Assembly (NCBI RefSeq): GCF_041908905.1
Contig: NZ_JAYREK010000004.1
Span: 62,001 to 126,000, forward strand
DNA from: Zoogloea sp041908905
GTDB taxonomy: Bacteria; Pseudomonadota; Gammaproteobacteria; Burkholderiales; Rhodocyclaceae
Direction of reading: 5' to 3'
DNA: 64,000 nt
How positions within the stretch are numbered: the stretch's first letter is position 1; each line of letters begins with the position of its first letter. A program made the translations under genes and the position numbers. The notes beneath the pieces are model-generated. The model was not told where the DNA came from. It searched no databases and worked only from the letters and a program-made list of their open reading frames with translations. Shown piece by piece: positions 25,148 to 33,775 of this stretch.

Positions 25148-26590
25148 TTACATCAGGAAGATCGTCGCCAGCCCCAGGAAGATGAAGAAGCCGCCGGAGT
25201 CGGTGACGGCGGTGATGATCACGCTGGAGCCCACCGCCGGGTCCTGCCCCAGCCGGCTGCGGATCATCGGCGCCATCACGCCCACGAAGGCGGCGAGGAG
25301 CAGGTTGAGGGTCATCGCGGCGGTCATCACCGCGCCGAGCTTGGCGCTGCCGTAGAGCACCCACGACAGCACGCCCAGCAGCCCGCCCCACACGAGGCCG
25401 TTCACCAGGGCGACGCCCATCTCCTTCTTGAGCAGGCGGGACAGGGCGTCGTCCTGCACCTGGCCCATCGCGATGCCGCGCACGATCATCGTGATGGTCT
25501 GGTTGCCCGAGTTGCCGCCGATGCCGGCGACGATGGGCATCAGCGCGGCGAGCGCCACCAGCTTCTCGATGGACTCCTCGAAGGCGCCGATCACCCGGCT
25601 GGCGACGAAGGCGGTGACGAGGTTCACCGCCAGCCAGGCCCAGCGGTTCTTCACCGAGTCCCACACCGGCGCGAAGATGTCCTCGCCTTCCTTCAGGCCG
25701 GCCTGGCTGAGCAGCTCGTTCTCGGTTTCCTCGCGGATGAAGTCCACCACCGTGGCCACGGTGACCCGCCCGACCAGCTTGCGGTGGTAATCCACCACCG
25801 GCGCCGACACCAGGTCGTAGCGCTCGAAGGCCTGGGCCGCGGTCTCGGCCTCGTCGGCGGGTTCCAGCGTGAGGGTGTCGGTGAGCATGATCTCGCCGAC
25901 CACGGTCTCCGGGTCGTTGATCAGAAGCCTGTCCAGCGGCAGCACGCCGCGCAGGTGTTCATCCCGGTCCACCACGAAGAGCTGGTCGGTGTGGTCGGGC
26001 AGCTCGTCGAAGCGGCGCAGGTAGCGCAGCACCACCTCGAGGCTCACGTCCTCGCGCACGGTGACCATCTCGAAATCCATCAGCGCGCCCACCGAGTCGT
26101 CGGGGTAGGACATCGCGGCGCGCAGCTGCTCCCGCTCCTCCTGGTCGAGGCCCTGGTAGACCGCCTCCATCACCTCGTGGGGCAGGTCGGGCGCCAGGTC
26201 GGCCAGCTCGTCGGCGTCGAGCTGCTCGGCGGCGGCGCGCAGGGAGTCCGGGTCCATCGACTCGATGAGGGACTCCCGCACCGCGTCGGAGACTTCGAGC
26301 AGGATCTCGCCGTCCCGCTCGGCCTTGACCAGATCCCAGACGAACAGGCGCTCCTCGACGGGGAGCGCCTCGAGGATGTGGGCGACGTCGGCGGAGTGCA
26401 GACTGTCGAGCTTGTGGGTCAGCTCCTGGATGTGCTGCTTGTGCACCAGGCTCTCGACCAGCGCGTGACGGGGCATCTCCTGACGATGGACGAGCTCCTC
26501 CACCAGCTTGTGGCGGGCAAGCAGTTGCTGCACCTCGCGCACGTGGCTGTCGAGGTCGTCGTGGTGCTGGAGATCGTCGTTGTCGGCCAT
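25148..26590 (-). CDS. mgtE: Magnesium transporter MgtE
   Basis: Encodes 480 residues: an N-terminal superhelical domain (about 30-160, repeated LHSADVAHILEALP-like units), two CBS domains (about 165-290) that sense Mg2+, and a five-helix pore (about 320-480). The pore motif PIVAGIGGNSGNQTITMIVRGIAMG and the C-terminal DPAVGSSVIITAVTDSGGFFIFL are diagnostic. The start at 26590 (MADNDDLQHH) is chosen; an in-frame ATG at 26599 would add three residues. Upstream lies a 400-bp region with several hairpins that may form part of its leader. Confidence 0.95.
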   Translation of the reverse strand: MADNDDLQHHDDLDSHVREVQQLLARHKLVEELVHRQEMPRHALVESLVHKQHIQELTHKLDSLHSADVAHILEALPVEERLFVWDLVKAERDGEILLEVSDAVRESLIESMDPDSLRAAAEQLDADELADLAPDLPHEVMEAVYQGLDQEEREQLRAAMSYPDDSVGALMDFEMVTVREDVSLEVVLRYLRRFDELPDHTDQLFVVDRDEHLRGVLPLDRLLINDPETVVGEIMLTDTLTLEPADEAETAAQAFERYDLVSAPVVDYHRKLVGRVTVATVVDFIREETENELLSQAGLKEGEDIFAPVWDSVKNRWAWLAVNLVTAFVASRVIGAFEESIEKLVALAALMPIVAGIGGNSGNQTITMIVRGIAMGQVQDDALSRLLKKEMGVALVNGLVWGGLLGVLSWVLYGSAKLGAVMTAAMTLNLLLAAFVGVMAPMIRSRLGQDPAVGSSVIITAVTDSGGFFIFLGLATIFLM

Positions 26591-26599
26591 GCTCGGCAT

Positions 26600-27000
26600 C
26601 CCGCGGAGGGCGGCGCCTCGGGTGGCGCGCAGGTTGCGGATTCTACGGCCTTTGCTGCGCCGCGGCGACCCGGGTTTGATGCTTTTCGGCGTGCGGCGGC
26701 CCCGTGGCGGGCAGGTGGGTGGCGGAGCGGCCCCGTGGCGAGCCAGGCATGGCATCGGGCGTGACGGCGAAGGGGCTGCGGGGGGCTAGGTTGCCTCAGT
26801 TTCAGGCAATGCTGGGTATCGGGATGCCCAACAGAGGGTCTGCGCGACCCTCTATTGCCCCACGTCGGGGCGCGAGAGGGGCGCGCCATGCCAACGGAGG
26901 TTCACCGGGAGGCTTCCATGCCCCGTTTTGGGGCATAAAAGGGGCCGGGGCTGGCTCGCGGGGGTCTCGGAGACCTGAGAGGCGCGCCCACCCATTTGCC
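26600..27000. other. Gene-free spacer with a cluster of stem-loops
   Basis: Between ubiH and mgtE, both leftward, lies about 400 bp with no credible gene. The half nearer ubiH holds perfect short stem-loops: AGAGGGTC/GACCCTCT with a 5-base loop at 26833-26853, GCCCC/GGGGC at 26857-26871, ATGCCCC/GGGGCAT at 26918-26936, and GGTCT/AGACC at 26963-26975. The octamer GGCGCGCC occurs twice (near 26880 and 26981). No T-run follows any stem on the minus strand. The part next to mgtE (26600-26820) shows nothing I recognise. Confidence 0.6.
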
Positions 27001-28143
27001 CTACGGCCAGGCTCGCGCTCCGAACATCATCCGCTTGGCCACAAAATGCCGCGCCGGCGGGAGCAGGTCGAGGGCGAACAGGCCGGCGCCGCGGGCGTGG
27101 GCGAGGGGGGGGATGGCATTGCTGAAGAGGCGCACCAGGCCGTCGGTGAAGCGGATCGTGCCCTGGCGGTCGAGGCGCCGGGCGTCGGCGTAGCGGGCCA
27201 GGGTGTCGGCGGCGCCCGGGTCGCCGTCGGCGCGCAGCAGCACCTGGGCGAGGGCCCACACGTCGCGCAGGGCCAGGTTGTAGCCCTGGCCAGCCACCGG
27301 GTGGAGGGTCTGGGCGGCGTTGCCGAGCCACACGGTGCGCTGGCCGACGGGGTTCGGACGGTAGCGCAGCTTGAGCGGGTAGCGGGCGCGCGGGCCGACC
27401 GCGGCAAAGTGCAGGCGGTCGCCGAAGTGGGCCTGCAGGCGGGCCCGGTAGGCGTCGTCGTCGAGGGCCATCAGGGCGTCGGCTTCGGCCGGGTCGGCGG
27501 TGTGCACGATCGCGCAGTCGTGGCCGCAGGGCAGCACGGCCAGCGGGCCCTGGGGGGTGAAGCGCTCCCAGGCCCGGTGGGCGTGGCCCTCGACGGGCGT
27601 GGCGACGCAGATCACCGCGTGCTGGGCGTAGTCGCGCTCGACGAGCTCGGGGGCGTCGTCGCCGTCGATGCTGCCTTCGGCGCAGGCCACCAGGCGGGCC
27701 GTCAGCGGGTTGCCGCCCGTGAGGCTGACGATCACGTCGTCGGCGCCGGCGGCGAGGCCGGCGACGCTGCTGTGGTCGAGGATGGGGATGCCGGCGGCGG
27801 CGAGGGCGTCGTCGAGGGCCGCGGCCAGGTCGCCGGCGGCCACCACGTAGCCCATCGCCGGCAGGCCGTAGTCGGCGGCGCTGAGCAGGCTGCGGCCGAG
27901 GCGGCCCTGCTGGGAGATGTGGATGGTCTCGATGGGCGTGGCGCGCAGTTGCGCCCACACGCCGAGCCGCTCGAGGGTCAGCCGGCTGCCGTGGGAGAGG
28001 GCCAGCACGCGGGGGTCGTGGCGCGCGGCGCCGCGGGCGCGGGCGTCCACCAGCAGGATGTCGAGCCCGGAATCCTTGAGGGCCAGCGCCAGGGTCATGC
28101 CCACCGGGCCGGCGCCGACGATGATCAGGTCATGCCTGGGCAT
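27001..28143 (-). CDS. ubiH: UbiH/UbiF-family FAD-dependent ubiquinone biosynthesis hydroxylase
   Basis: A 380-residue flavoprotein monooxygenase predicted to hydroxylate a polyprenyl-phenol ring in ubiquinone synthesis. The N-terminal Rossmann motif is DLIIVGAGPVGMTLALALK; the ALSHGSRLTLERLGVW segment and the second FAD motif GNAAQTLHPVAGQGYNLALRD (about 290-310) are the UbiH/COQ6 signature. Ring-position specificity (UbiH, UbiF, UbiM) cannot be set by eye. It overlaps the end of pepP by 14 bp, and the pepP-ubiH pairing as in E. coli supports UbiH. Confidence 0.85.
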   Translation of the reverse strand: MPRHDLIIVGAGPVGMTLALALKDSGLDILLVDARARGAARHDPRVLALSHGSRLTLERLGVWAQLRATPIETIHISQQGRLGRSLLSAADYGLPAMGYVVAAGDLAAALDDALAAAGIPILDHSSVAGLAAGADDVIVSLTGGNPLTARLVACAEGSIDGDDAPELVERDYAQHAVICVATPVEGHAHRAWERFTPQGPLAVLPCGHDCAIVHTADPAEADALMALDDDAYRARLQAHFGDRLHFAAVGPRARYPLKLRYRPNPVGQRTVWLGNAAQTLHPVAGQGYNLALRDVWALAQVLLRADGDPGAADTLARYADARRLDRQGTIRFTDGLVRLFSNAIPPLAHARGAGLFALDLLPPARHFVAKRMMFGARAWP

Positions 28144-29461
28144 GGGGGGCCTCGCGCATCAGGGCTTCGATTTCGGCGACGGTCTTGGGCGTGGAGATGG
28201 TGATGATGTCGTGGCCCTCGGGGGTGACCAGCACGTTGTCCTCGATCCGCACGCCGATGTTCCAGAAGGCCTCCGGCACGCCCTCGGCCGGGCGGATGTA
28301 GGCGCCGGGCTCGACGGTGAGCACGTTGCCGGGGGTGAGCAGGCGCCACTGGCCGCCGGTCTGGTAGCTGCCGGCGTCGTGCACGTCGAGGCCCAGCCAG
28401 TGGCCGGTGCGGTGCATGTAGAACTGGCGGTAGCTGCCGGATTCGAGCACGCCGTCGAGGCTGCCCTGGAGCAGGCCGAGGTCGAGGAAGCCCTGGGCGA
28501 GCACCCGGGTGGCGGCGTCGTGGGCGGCGTTCCAGTCGAGACCGGGGCGGACCTTGTCGATGGCTGCGGCCTGGGCGGCGAGGACCAGCTCATACACCGC
28601 CTTCTGGGGGCCGCTGAAGCGGCCATTCACCGGGAAGCTGCGGGTGATGTCGGAGGCGTAGCCGTCGAGCTCGCAGCCGGCGTCGATGAGGATCAGCTCG
28701 CCGTGCTGCATCTGGCGGTCGTTCTCGACGTAGTGCAGCACGCAGGCGTTGGGGCCGCTGGCGACGATGCTGCCGTAGGCCGGGGCCTGGCTGCCGTGGC
28801 GGCGGAATTCGTGGAGCAGCTCGGCCTCGAGCTCGTGCTCCCAGGCGCCATGGCGGGCGGTGAGCATGGCGCGGCGGTGGGCGCCGGCGGTGATCGCGGC
28901 GGCGCGGCGCATGGTGGCGATCTCGCTGTCGTCCTTCACGAGGCGCATCTCGTCGATCAGGCCACGCACGTCGCGGATCTGGGCCGGCGCCTGGTGGCCG
29001 CTGCGGGCCTGGGCGCGCACCCGGTTGAGAGCGTCGGTGAGGCGGCGGTCCCAGTCGGGCTCGTAGCCCATTGAGTAGAAGATGGTGGGCTGGTTGAGCA
29101 GCAGCTCGGCCAGCTTGCCGTCGAGCTCGGCGATGGGGTGGGCCTCGTCGAAGCCGAAGGTTTCGCGGGCGGCCTCGGGGCCGTGGCGGTAGCCGTCCCA
29201 GATCTCGCGCTCGATGTCCTTGCTGCGGCAGAACAGCAGGCTCTTGGGCGTGTCGCCGGCGATCAGCACCAGCACCGCCTCGGGCTCGCGGAAGCCGCTG
29301 AGGTAATAAAAGTAGCTGTCGAAGCGGTAGCCGTGGTGGGTGTCGCGGTTGCGGATGCGCTCGGGGGCGGTCGGGATGATCGCGACGCCGCCGCCGGCCT
29401 CCTGCATGGTCTGCAGGAGCCGGGCGCGGCGGGCCTGGAAGGGGGCGATGTCGAGGGGCAT
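28130..29461 (-). CDS. pepP: Xaa-Pro aminopeptidase P
   Basis: A 443-residue cytosolic metalloprotease (E. coli PepP 441) that removes N-terminal residues preceding proline. The N-terminal domain carries the RNRDTHHGYRFDSYFYYLSGF motif split around residues 35-57. The pita-bread catalytic domain shows the five metal ligands in LILIDAGCELDGYASDITRSFP, HRTGHWLGLDVHD and GNVLTVEPGAYI, with the last ligand in GVRIEDNVLVT. The start at 29461 is 23 bp after the murU stop. Its 3' end overlaps the ubiH start. Confidence 0.95.
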   Translation of the reverse strand: MPLDIAPFQARRARLLQTMQEAGGGVAIIPTAPERIRNRDTHHGYRFDSYFYYLSGFREPEAVLVLIAGDTPKSLLFCRSKDIEREIWDGYRHGPEAARETFGFDEAHPIAELDGKLAELLLNQPTIFYSMGYEPDWDRRLTDALNRVRAQARSGHQAPAQIRDVRGLIDEMRLVKDDSEIATMRRAAAITAGAHRRAMLTARHGAWEHELEAELLHEFRRHGSQAPAYGSIVASGPNACVLHYVENDRQMQHGELILIDAGCELDGYASDITRSFPVNGRFSGPQKAVYELVLAAQAAAIDKVRPGLDWNAAHDAATRVLAQGFLDLGLLQGSLDGVLESGSYRQFYMHRTGHWLGLDVHDAGSYQTGGQWRLLTPGNVLTVEPGAYIRPAEGVPEAFWNIGVRIEDNVLVTPEGHDIITISTPKTVAEIEALMREAPHAQA

Positions 29462-29484
29462 GGCGGGAACCGGGGAGTGGGGTG

Positions 29485-30177
29485 TCAGCTTGGATGCCGC
29501 AACTGGGCGTCGAGTTCGGCGAGGCGGGCCGGCGTGCCCACATCGACCCAGCGGCCGTCGTGGCGGGCGCCGGTGACGCGGCCGGCGGCCATCGCGGCGC
29601 GCAGCAGCGGGGCAAGTTTGGCGGGCTGGTCGGGGGCGACGCCGGCGAACAGGGCCGGGTGGTAGGCGCCGAGGCCGGCGAAGGTGAGGCGCTCGCCGCG
29701 GCCGTCGTCGCACACGCGGCCGTCCGGCAGCAGGCCGAAGTCGCCGGCCGGGTGGTGGGCGGGGTTGGGCACCAGCAGCAGGTGGGCGAGGGGGCCGTCG
29801 GCCGAGAGGGTTGTGGCGGCGTGGCCAAGTGCGGCGAGGTCGGCGTCGGCGAAGACGTCGCCGTTGATCACGACGAAGGGCGCGTCGCCGAGCAGCGGCA
29901 GGGCGCGGGCGATGCCGCCGGCGGTCTCGAGGGCCGTGCCTTCGGCCGAGTAGCGGATGCGCACGCCAAGGGCGCCGCCGTCGCCGAGGGCGTCCTCGAT
30001 CATCTGCCCCAGGTGGGCGTGGTTGATGACGAGATCAAGGATCCCCGCTGCGGCGAGGCGCTCGATGTGCCAGACGATCAGCGGCTTGCCGCCGGCCGGC
30101 AGCAGCGGCTTGGGGCAGCTGTCGGTGAGGGGGCGCATGCGTTCGCCGCGGCCGGCGGCGAGGATCATGGCTTTCAT
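29485..30177 (-). CDS. murU: N-acetylmuramate-1-phosphate uridylyltransferase
   Basis: Encodes a 230-residue nucleotidyltransferase. It transfers UMP to MurNAc-1-phosphate in the peptidoglycan recycling route that bypasses early MurA-MurB steps. The N-terminus MKAMILAAGRGERMRPLTD is the sugar nucleotidyltransferase motif, followed by PKPLLPAGGKPLI, the ETAGGIARALP segment and the metal-binding VVINGDVFADADL. The C-terminal WVDVGTPARLAELDAQL matches MurU. It begins 5 bp after amgK, its partner kinase; the pair is the diagnostic context. Confidence 0.92.
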   Translation of the reverse strand: MKAMILAAGRGERMRPLTDSCPKPLLPAGGKPLIVWHIERLAAAGILDLVINHAHLGQMIEDALGDGGALGVRIRYSAEGTALETAGGIARALPLLGDAPFVVINGDVFADADLAALGHAATTLSADGPLAHLLLVPNPAHHPAGDFGLLPDGRVCDDGRGERLTFAGLGAYHPALFAGVAPDQPAKLAPLLRAAMAAGRVTGARHDGRWVDVGTPARLAELDAQLRHPS

Positions 30178-30182
30178 GGCGC

Positions 30183-31181
30183 TCAGAAGGAGTAGCCGAC
30201 TTCGGTGACGGTGGGCTCGAGCTGCTCCAGCAGGCGCAGCAGCGGGCGCAGCTCGCCGTAGCGTTCGCAGGCCTTGCGCAGGTAGTGCATCACCAGCGGC
30301 ATGTCCTTGAGGTAGCCGTCCTTGCCGTCCCGGTGGTAGAGGCGGGCGAAGATGCCGAGCACCTTGATGTGGCGCTGCACGCCCATCCACTCGAAGTCGC
30401 GGTGGAACTCGGCGAAGTCGGCGCGCACCGGCAGGCCGAGGGCGCGGGCGGTTTCCCAGTAGCGGGCCAGCATGTCGAGGACGAAGTCTTCTTCCCAGTG
30501 GATGTAGGCGTCCTTGAACAGCGAGGCGAGATCGTAGGAGAGCGGGCCGTACACGGCGTCCTGGAAGTCGAGCACGCCGGGGTTGGGGGTGCTGACCATC
30601 AGGTTGCGGCTGTGATAGTCGCGGTGCACGAAGACCTGGGGCTCGGCGAGGTTTACCTCGACGATGCGGTCGAACACGTCGTAGAGGTCGGCGGTCTGCT
30701 TGTCGGTGAGGGTGACGCCCTTGTGGCGGGCCACGTACCACACCGGGAAGAGCTCGAGTTCGCGCATCAGCAGCGCCCGGTCGTACTCGGGCAGCACGCC
30801 GGGGCGGCTGGCGTTCTGGATGCAGATCAGCGCGCCGAGGGCGTCGGCGTAGAGGTTGTGGGCGTTGTCGGGGGTGAGGGCCTGCAGGTAGGTGGTGCTG
30901 CCCAGGTCGGAGAGCAGCAGGAAGCCGTCGTCGAGGTTCTGCTTGATGATCTGCGGCACGTGGGCGCCGGCCGCGCCGAACAGCCCGGCCACCTGGATGT
31001 AGGGGCGGCAGTCCTCGTGGCTGGGCGGGGCGTCCATCACGATCAGCGGGGTCGGATCGTCGGCAAAGGTGACCCGGAAGTAGCGCCGGAAGCTGGCGTC
31101 GGCGCTGGCGGGAGCGATTTCGAAGGCGCGGCCGGGAAATTCGGCGGCAAGCCAGGACTGGAGTTGTTGGCGTCGTTCCAC
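30183..31181 (-). CDS. amgK: N-acetylmuramate/N-acetylglucosamine anomeric kinase
   Basis: A 332-residue aminoglycoside-phosphotransferase-fold kinase that phosphorylates MurNAc at C1. The catalytic motif HRDYHSRNLMV (about residues 198-208) and the Mg2+ motif VLDFQDAVYGPLSYDLASL are intact. With murU it feeds recycled MurNAc straight to UDP-MurNAc, a route known to give intrinsic fosfomycin tolerance in Pseudomonas; that phenotype here is inference. It is divergent from lptD across a 79-bp spacer. Confidence 0.92.
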   Translation of the reverse strand: MERRQQLQSWLAAEFPGRAFEIAPASADASFRRYFRVTFADDPTPLIVMDAPPSHEDCRPYIQVAGLFGAAGAHVPQIIKQNLDDGFLLLSDLGSTTYLQALTPDNAHNLYADALGALICIQNASRPGVLPEYDRALLMRELELFPVWYVARHKGVTLTDKQTADLYDVFDRIVEVNLAEPQVFVHRDYHSRNLMVSTPNPGVLDFQDAVYGPLSYDLASLFKDAYIHWEEDFVLDMLARYWETARALGLPVRADFAEFHRDFEWMGVQRHIKVLGIFARLYHRDGKDGYLKDMPLVMHYLRKACERYGELRPLLRLLEQLEPTVTEVGYSF

Positions 31182-31260
31182 GGGAGTCGGAGAGGCGTTC
31201 GTGTAAAATCACGCAGTTTATCAAACGATGGTCGGCGCGCCGGCCGGTTCCGCACCCCGG
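31182..31260. promoter_or_regulatory. Divergent amgK / lptD promoter spacer
   Basis: On the plus strand GTGTAAAAT contains a -10-like TAAAAT at 31204-31209, about 50 bases upstream of the chosen lptD ATG. The -35 region is poor. No ribosome-binding site of note is seen before either start. Confidence 0.35.
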
Positions 31261-33759
31261 ATGAAACCACGTACGCAGTTGAGCTTTCTGTCCATCGCCC
31301 TGTTCGCCCTGTGGGGGCGCGCCGGTGCCGAGGATCTCCCGCCCTTCGTGGTGCCCCCGTCCCTGCTCGGCCGCCCCGCCGCCACGGTCAGCCCGCCCGC
31401 GCCGGCGGCAGCCCGGCCCGCCGCCCAGGCCGTCACGAGGTCCGCCAAGACTGAGGTCAAGGCGGACGCCAGGCCGGCGACCAGGCCCGACTCCAGGCCG
31501 GCGTCCGGCCGCACGACCCGGATGGCCCCCGCCGCCCCTGCCCGGTTGACGGCGCCCGGCGCGACCCAGATCAGCGCCGACAAGGTCTTCGGCCGCCAGG
31601 ACGTGGACGCGGTGGCCGAGGGCTCGGCGGTGCTCCTCCGCGACGCCACCCGGGTCGAGGGCGACCGCCTGCATTACTTCGAGCTCACCGACGAGGTCGA
31701 GGCCACCGGCCAGGTGCGCGTCAGCCGGGGCAGCGACGAGATGAGCGGGCCCCAGGCGCGGCTCAAGGTCGGCCAGCAGGTGGGTGTCTTCGAGTCGCCC
31801 GAGTATTCGATCAGTCGCCCGGGGCGCCCCGCGCCCCCCGGCCAGGAGCTGCTGCCTGGCCAGTTCACGCCCCGTTCGCAGCAGCCGGTCACCGGCCACG
31901 GCGCGGCGGAGAAGCTGTACCTCGAAGGGGAGAACCAGTTCCGCTTCACCAACGCCACCTGGACCAGCTGCAAGCCCGACCGGCCCGACTGGTACCTGCA
32001 GGCGCGCGAGCTCGACCTCGACTACGACGCCAACGTGGGCGAAGCGCGGGGCGGCACCATGTATTTCAAGGGCGTCCCGCTGGGCTACCTGCCGTGGGCC
32101 GACTTCCCGCTCGCCGACCAGCGCCGCTCCGGCGTGCTGTCGCCCACCTTCGGCACGTCCAACAAGGTCGGCTTCGACCTCACGGTACCCTATTACTTCA
32201 ATCTGGCGCCCAACTACGACGACACGCTGACCTTCCGCTACATGGGCCGCCGCGGTGCCCAGCTGCGCAATGAGGCACGCTACATGACGCCCGAGTACAA
32301 GGGCTTCAGCCTCATCGAGTACATGCCGGAGGATCAGGTCGAGGGGCGCAGCCGCTACGCCGGCAATCTGCGCCACGACCACAACTTTGGCGGCGGCTGG
32401 TCGGGCAACCTCAACTTCGCCGGGGTGTCCGACCCCCGCTACTTCATCGACCTCAGCTCGCGGCTGTACCTCACCTCGCAGACCCACCTGCCCCGGGAGG
32501 GCCGCCTCACTTATGGCGGCGGCGGTTGGTGGACGGCCAGCGGTTTCGTGCAGTCCTTCCAGACCCTCCAGGACCCGAAGACCAGCGTGAAGGTCACCGA
32601 GCCCTACAAGCGCCTGCCCCAGCTCACCCTCACCGCCAACCGGCCCGAGCTGCCCGGCGGCGCGACCTTCCTGCTGTCCAGCGAGTTCGTCGACTTCAGC
32701 CACCCGACCCTCACCCAGGGCCAGCGCCTCACCGCCTACCCGCAGCTGGCGCTGCCGCTGCAGACGGCGGCCTTCTACGTCACGCCCAAGATCGGCGTCC
32801 ATGCCACCCGCTACGAGCTCGACCGGCGCGGCACCGACACCGGCGACACGTCCCTCACCCGTACCCTGCCGATCCTGTCGGTGGACGGCGGCGTGACCTT
32901 CGAGCGTGACACCTCGTTCGGCGACACCGACTACGTCCAGACCCTCGAGCCGCGGGTGTATTACCTCTATGTCCCGTACCGCGACCAGTCCCAGTTCCCC
33001 AACTTCGACTCGGGCTACTACGACTTCAACTTCGCGCAGATCTTCGCCGAAAACGTCTACACCGGCGGCGACCGCATCTCCAACGCCAACCAGGTCACCA
33101 CCGCGCTGCAGAGCCGCCTGATCGACCCGGCCAGCGGCGCCGAGAAGCTGCGGGCGGCCATCGGCCAGCGCTACTATCTGGTGGATCAGCACGTCTCCCT
33201 CAACAAGGACAGCCCGGTCCGCACCGGCAAGCAGGCCGACCTGCTGGCCGCCTTCAGCGCCACCTTCGCCCCCAAGAGCACCATCGACACGGCCTGGCAG
33301 TACAACCCGCGGGACAACTGGACGGAGCGTTTCAACTTCGGCCTGCGCTTCCAGCCGGCCTACGCCAAGGCGCTGGGGGTGAGCTGGCGTTACCGCCGCA
33401 ACTACTCCACGGTGCCTGGCTCCCCCGACGGCTTCCGCGATCTCGACATCACCGGCCAGTGGCCGCTGGGGGGCAACTGGTATGGTGTCGGCCGCTACAA
33501 TCGCAACCTGCGCGATCACCGCCTGACCCAGGGCATCGCCGGTGTCGAATACAACGCCGGCTGCTGGGTGTTCCGCGGCGTGGTGCAGCATCTGACCACC
33601 AGCGCCACCGACTCGACCCGCGCGATGTTCTTCCAGCTCGAGTTCAACGGCGCCGGCAGCATCGGCTCCAGCCCGCTCAACGTGCTCCGGCGCAGCGTGC
33701 CCGGTTACGCCAAGATCAACGACGGCTCCACGCCCTTCGTCGGTGACGACGATCTTTGA
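31261..33759 (+). CDS. lptD: LPS-assembly protein LptD
   Basis: Encodes an 832-residue outer-membrane protein that inserts lipopolysaccharide into the outer leaflet with LptE. A signal peptide covers about residues 1-23 (ending GRAGA). A Pro/Ala/Arg-rich spacer (about 35-95) precedes the LptA-like N-domain (about 105-200, ISADKVFGRQDVDAVAEGSAVL). The beta-barrel follows, with YFKGVPLGYLPWADFPLADQRRSG typical of the family. Only two cysteines are present (TSCKPD and NAGCWV), so only one inter-domain disulphide can form, against two in E. coli. The start at 31261 gives a proper signal sequence. It leads the lptD-surA-pdxA operon. Confidence 0.96.
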   Translation: MKPRTQLSFLSIALFALWGRAGAEDLPPFVVPPSLLGRPAATVSPPAPAAARPAAQAVTRSAKTEVKADARPATRPDSRPASGRTTRMAPAAPARLTAPGATQISADKVFGRQDVDAVAEGSAVLLRDATRVEGDRLHYFELTDEVEATGQVRVSRGSDEMSGPQARLKVGQQVGVFESPEYSISRPGRPAPPGQELLPGQFTPRSQQPVTGHGAAEKLYLEGENQFRFTNATWTSCKPDRPDWYLQARELDLDYDANVGEARGGTMYFKGVPLGYLPWADFPLADQRRSGVLSPTFGTSNKVGFDLTVPYYFNLAPNYDDTLTFRYMGRRGAQLRNEARYMTPEYKGFSLIEYMPEDQVEGRSRYAGNLRHDHNFGGGWSGNLNFAGVSDPRYFIDLSSRLYLTSQTHLPREGRLTYGGGGWWTASGFVQSFQTLQDPKTSVKVTEPYKRLPQLTLTANRPELPGGATFLLSSEFVDFSHPTLTQGQRLTAYPQLALPLQTAAFYVTPKIGVHATRYELDRRGTDTGDTSLTRTLPILSVDGGVTFERDTSFGDTDYVQTLEPRVYYLYVPYRDQSQFPNFDSGYYDFNFAQIFAENVYTGGDRISNANQVTTALQSRLIDPASGAEKLRAAIGQRYYLVDQHVSLNKDSPVRTGKQADLLAAFSATFAPKSTIDTAWQYNPRDNWTERFNFGLRFQPAYAKALGVSWRYRRNYSTVPGSPDGFRDLDITGQWPLGGNWYGVGRYNRNLRDHRLTQGIAGVEYNAGCWVFRGVVQHLTTSATDSTRAMFFQLEFNGAGSIGSSPLNVLRRSVPGYAKINDGSTPFVGDDDL

Positions 33760-33775
33760 GAGAACTCCCCGCCCC

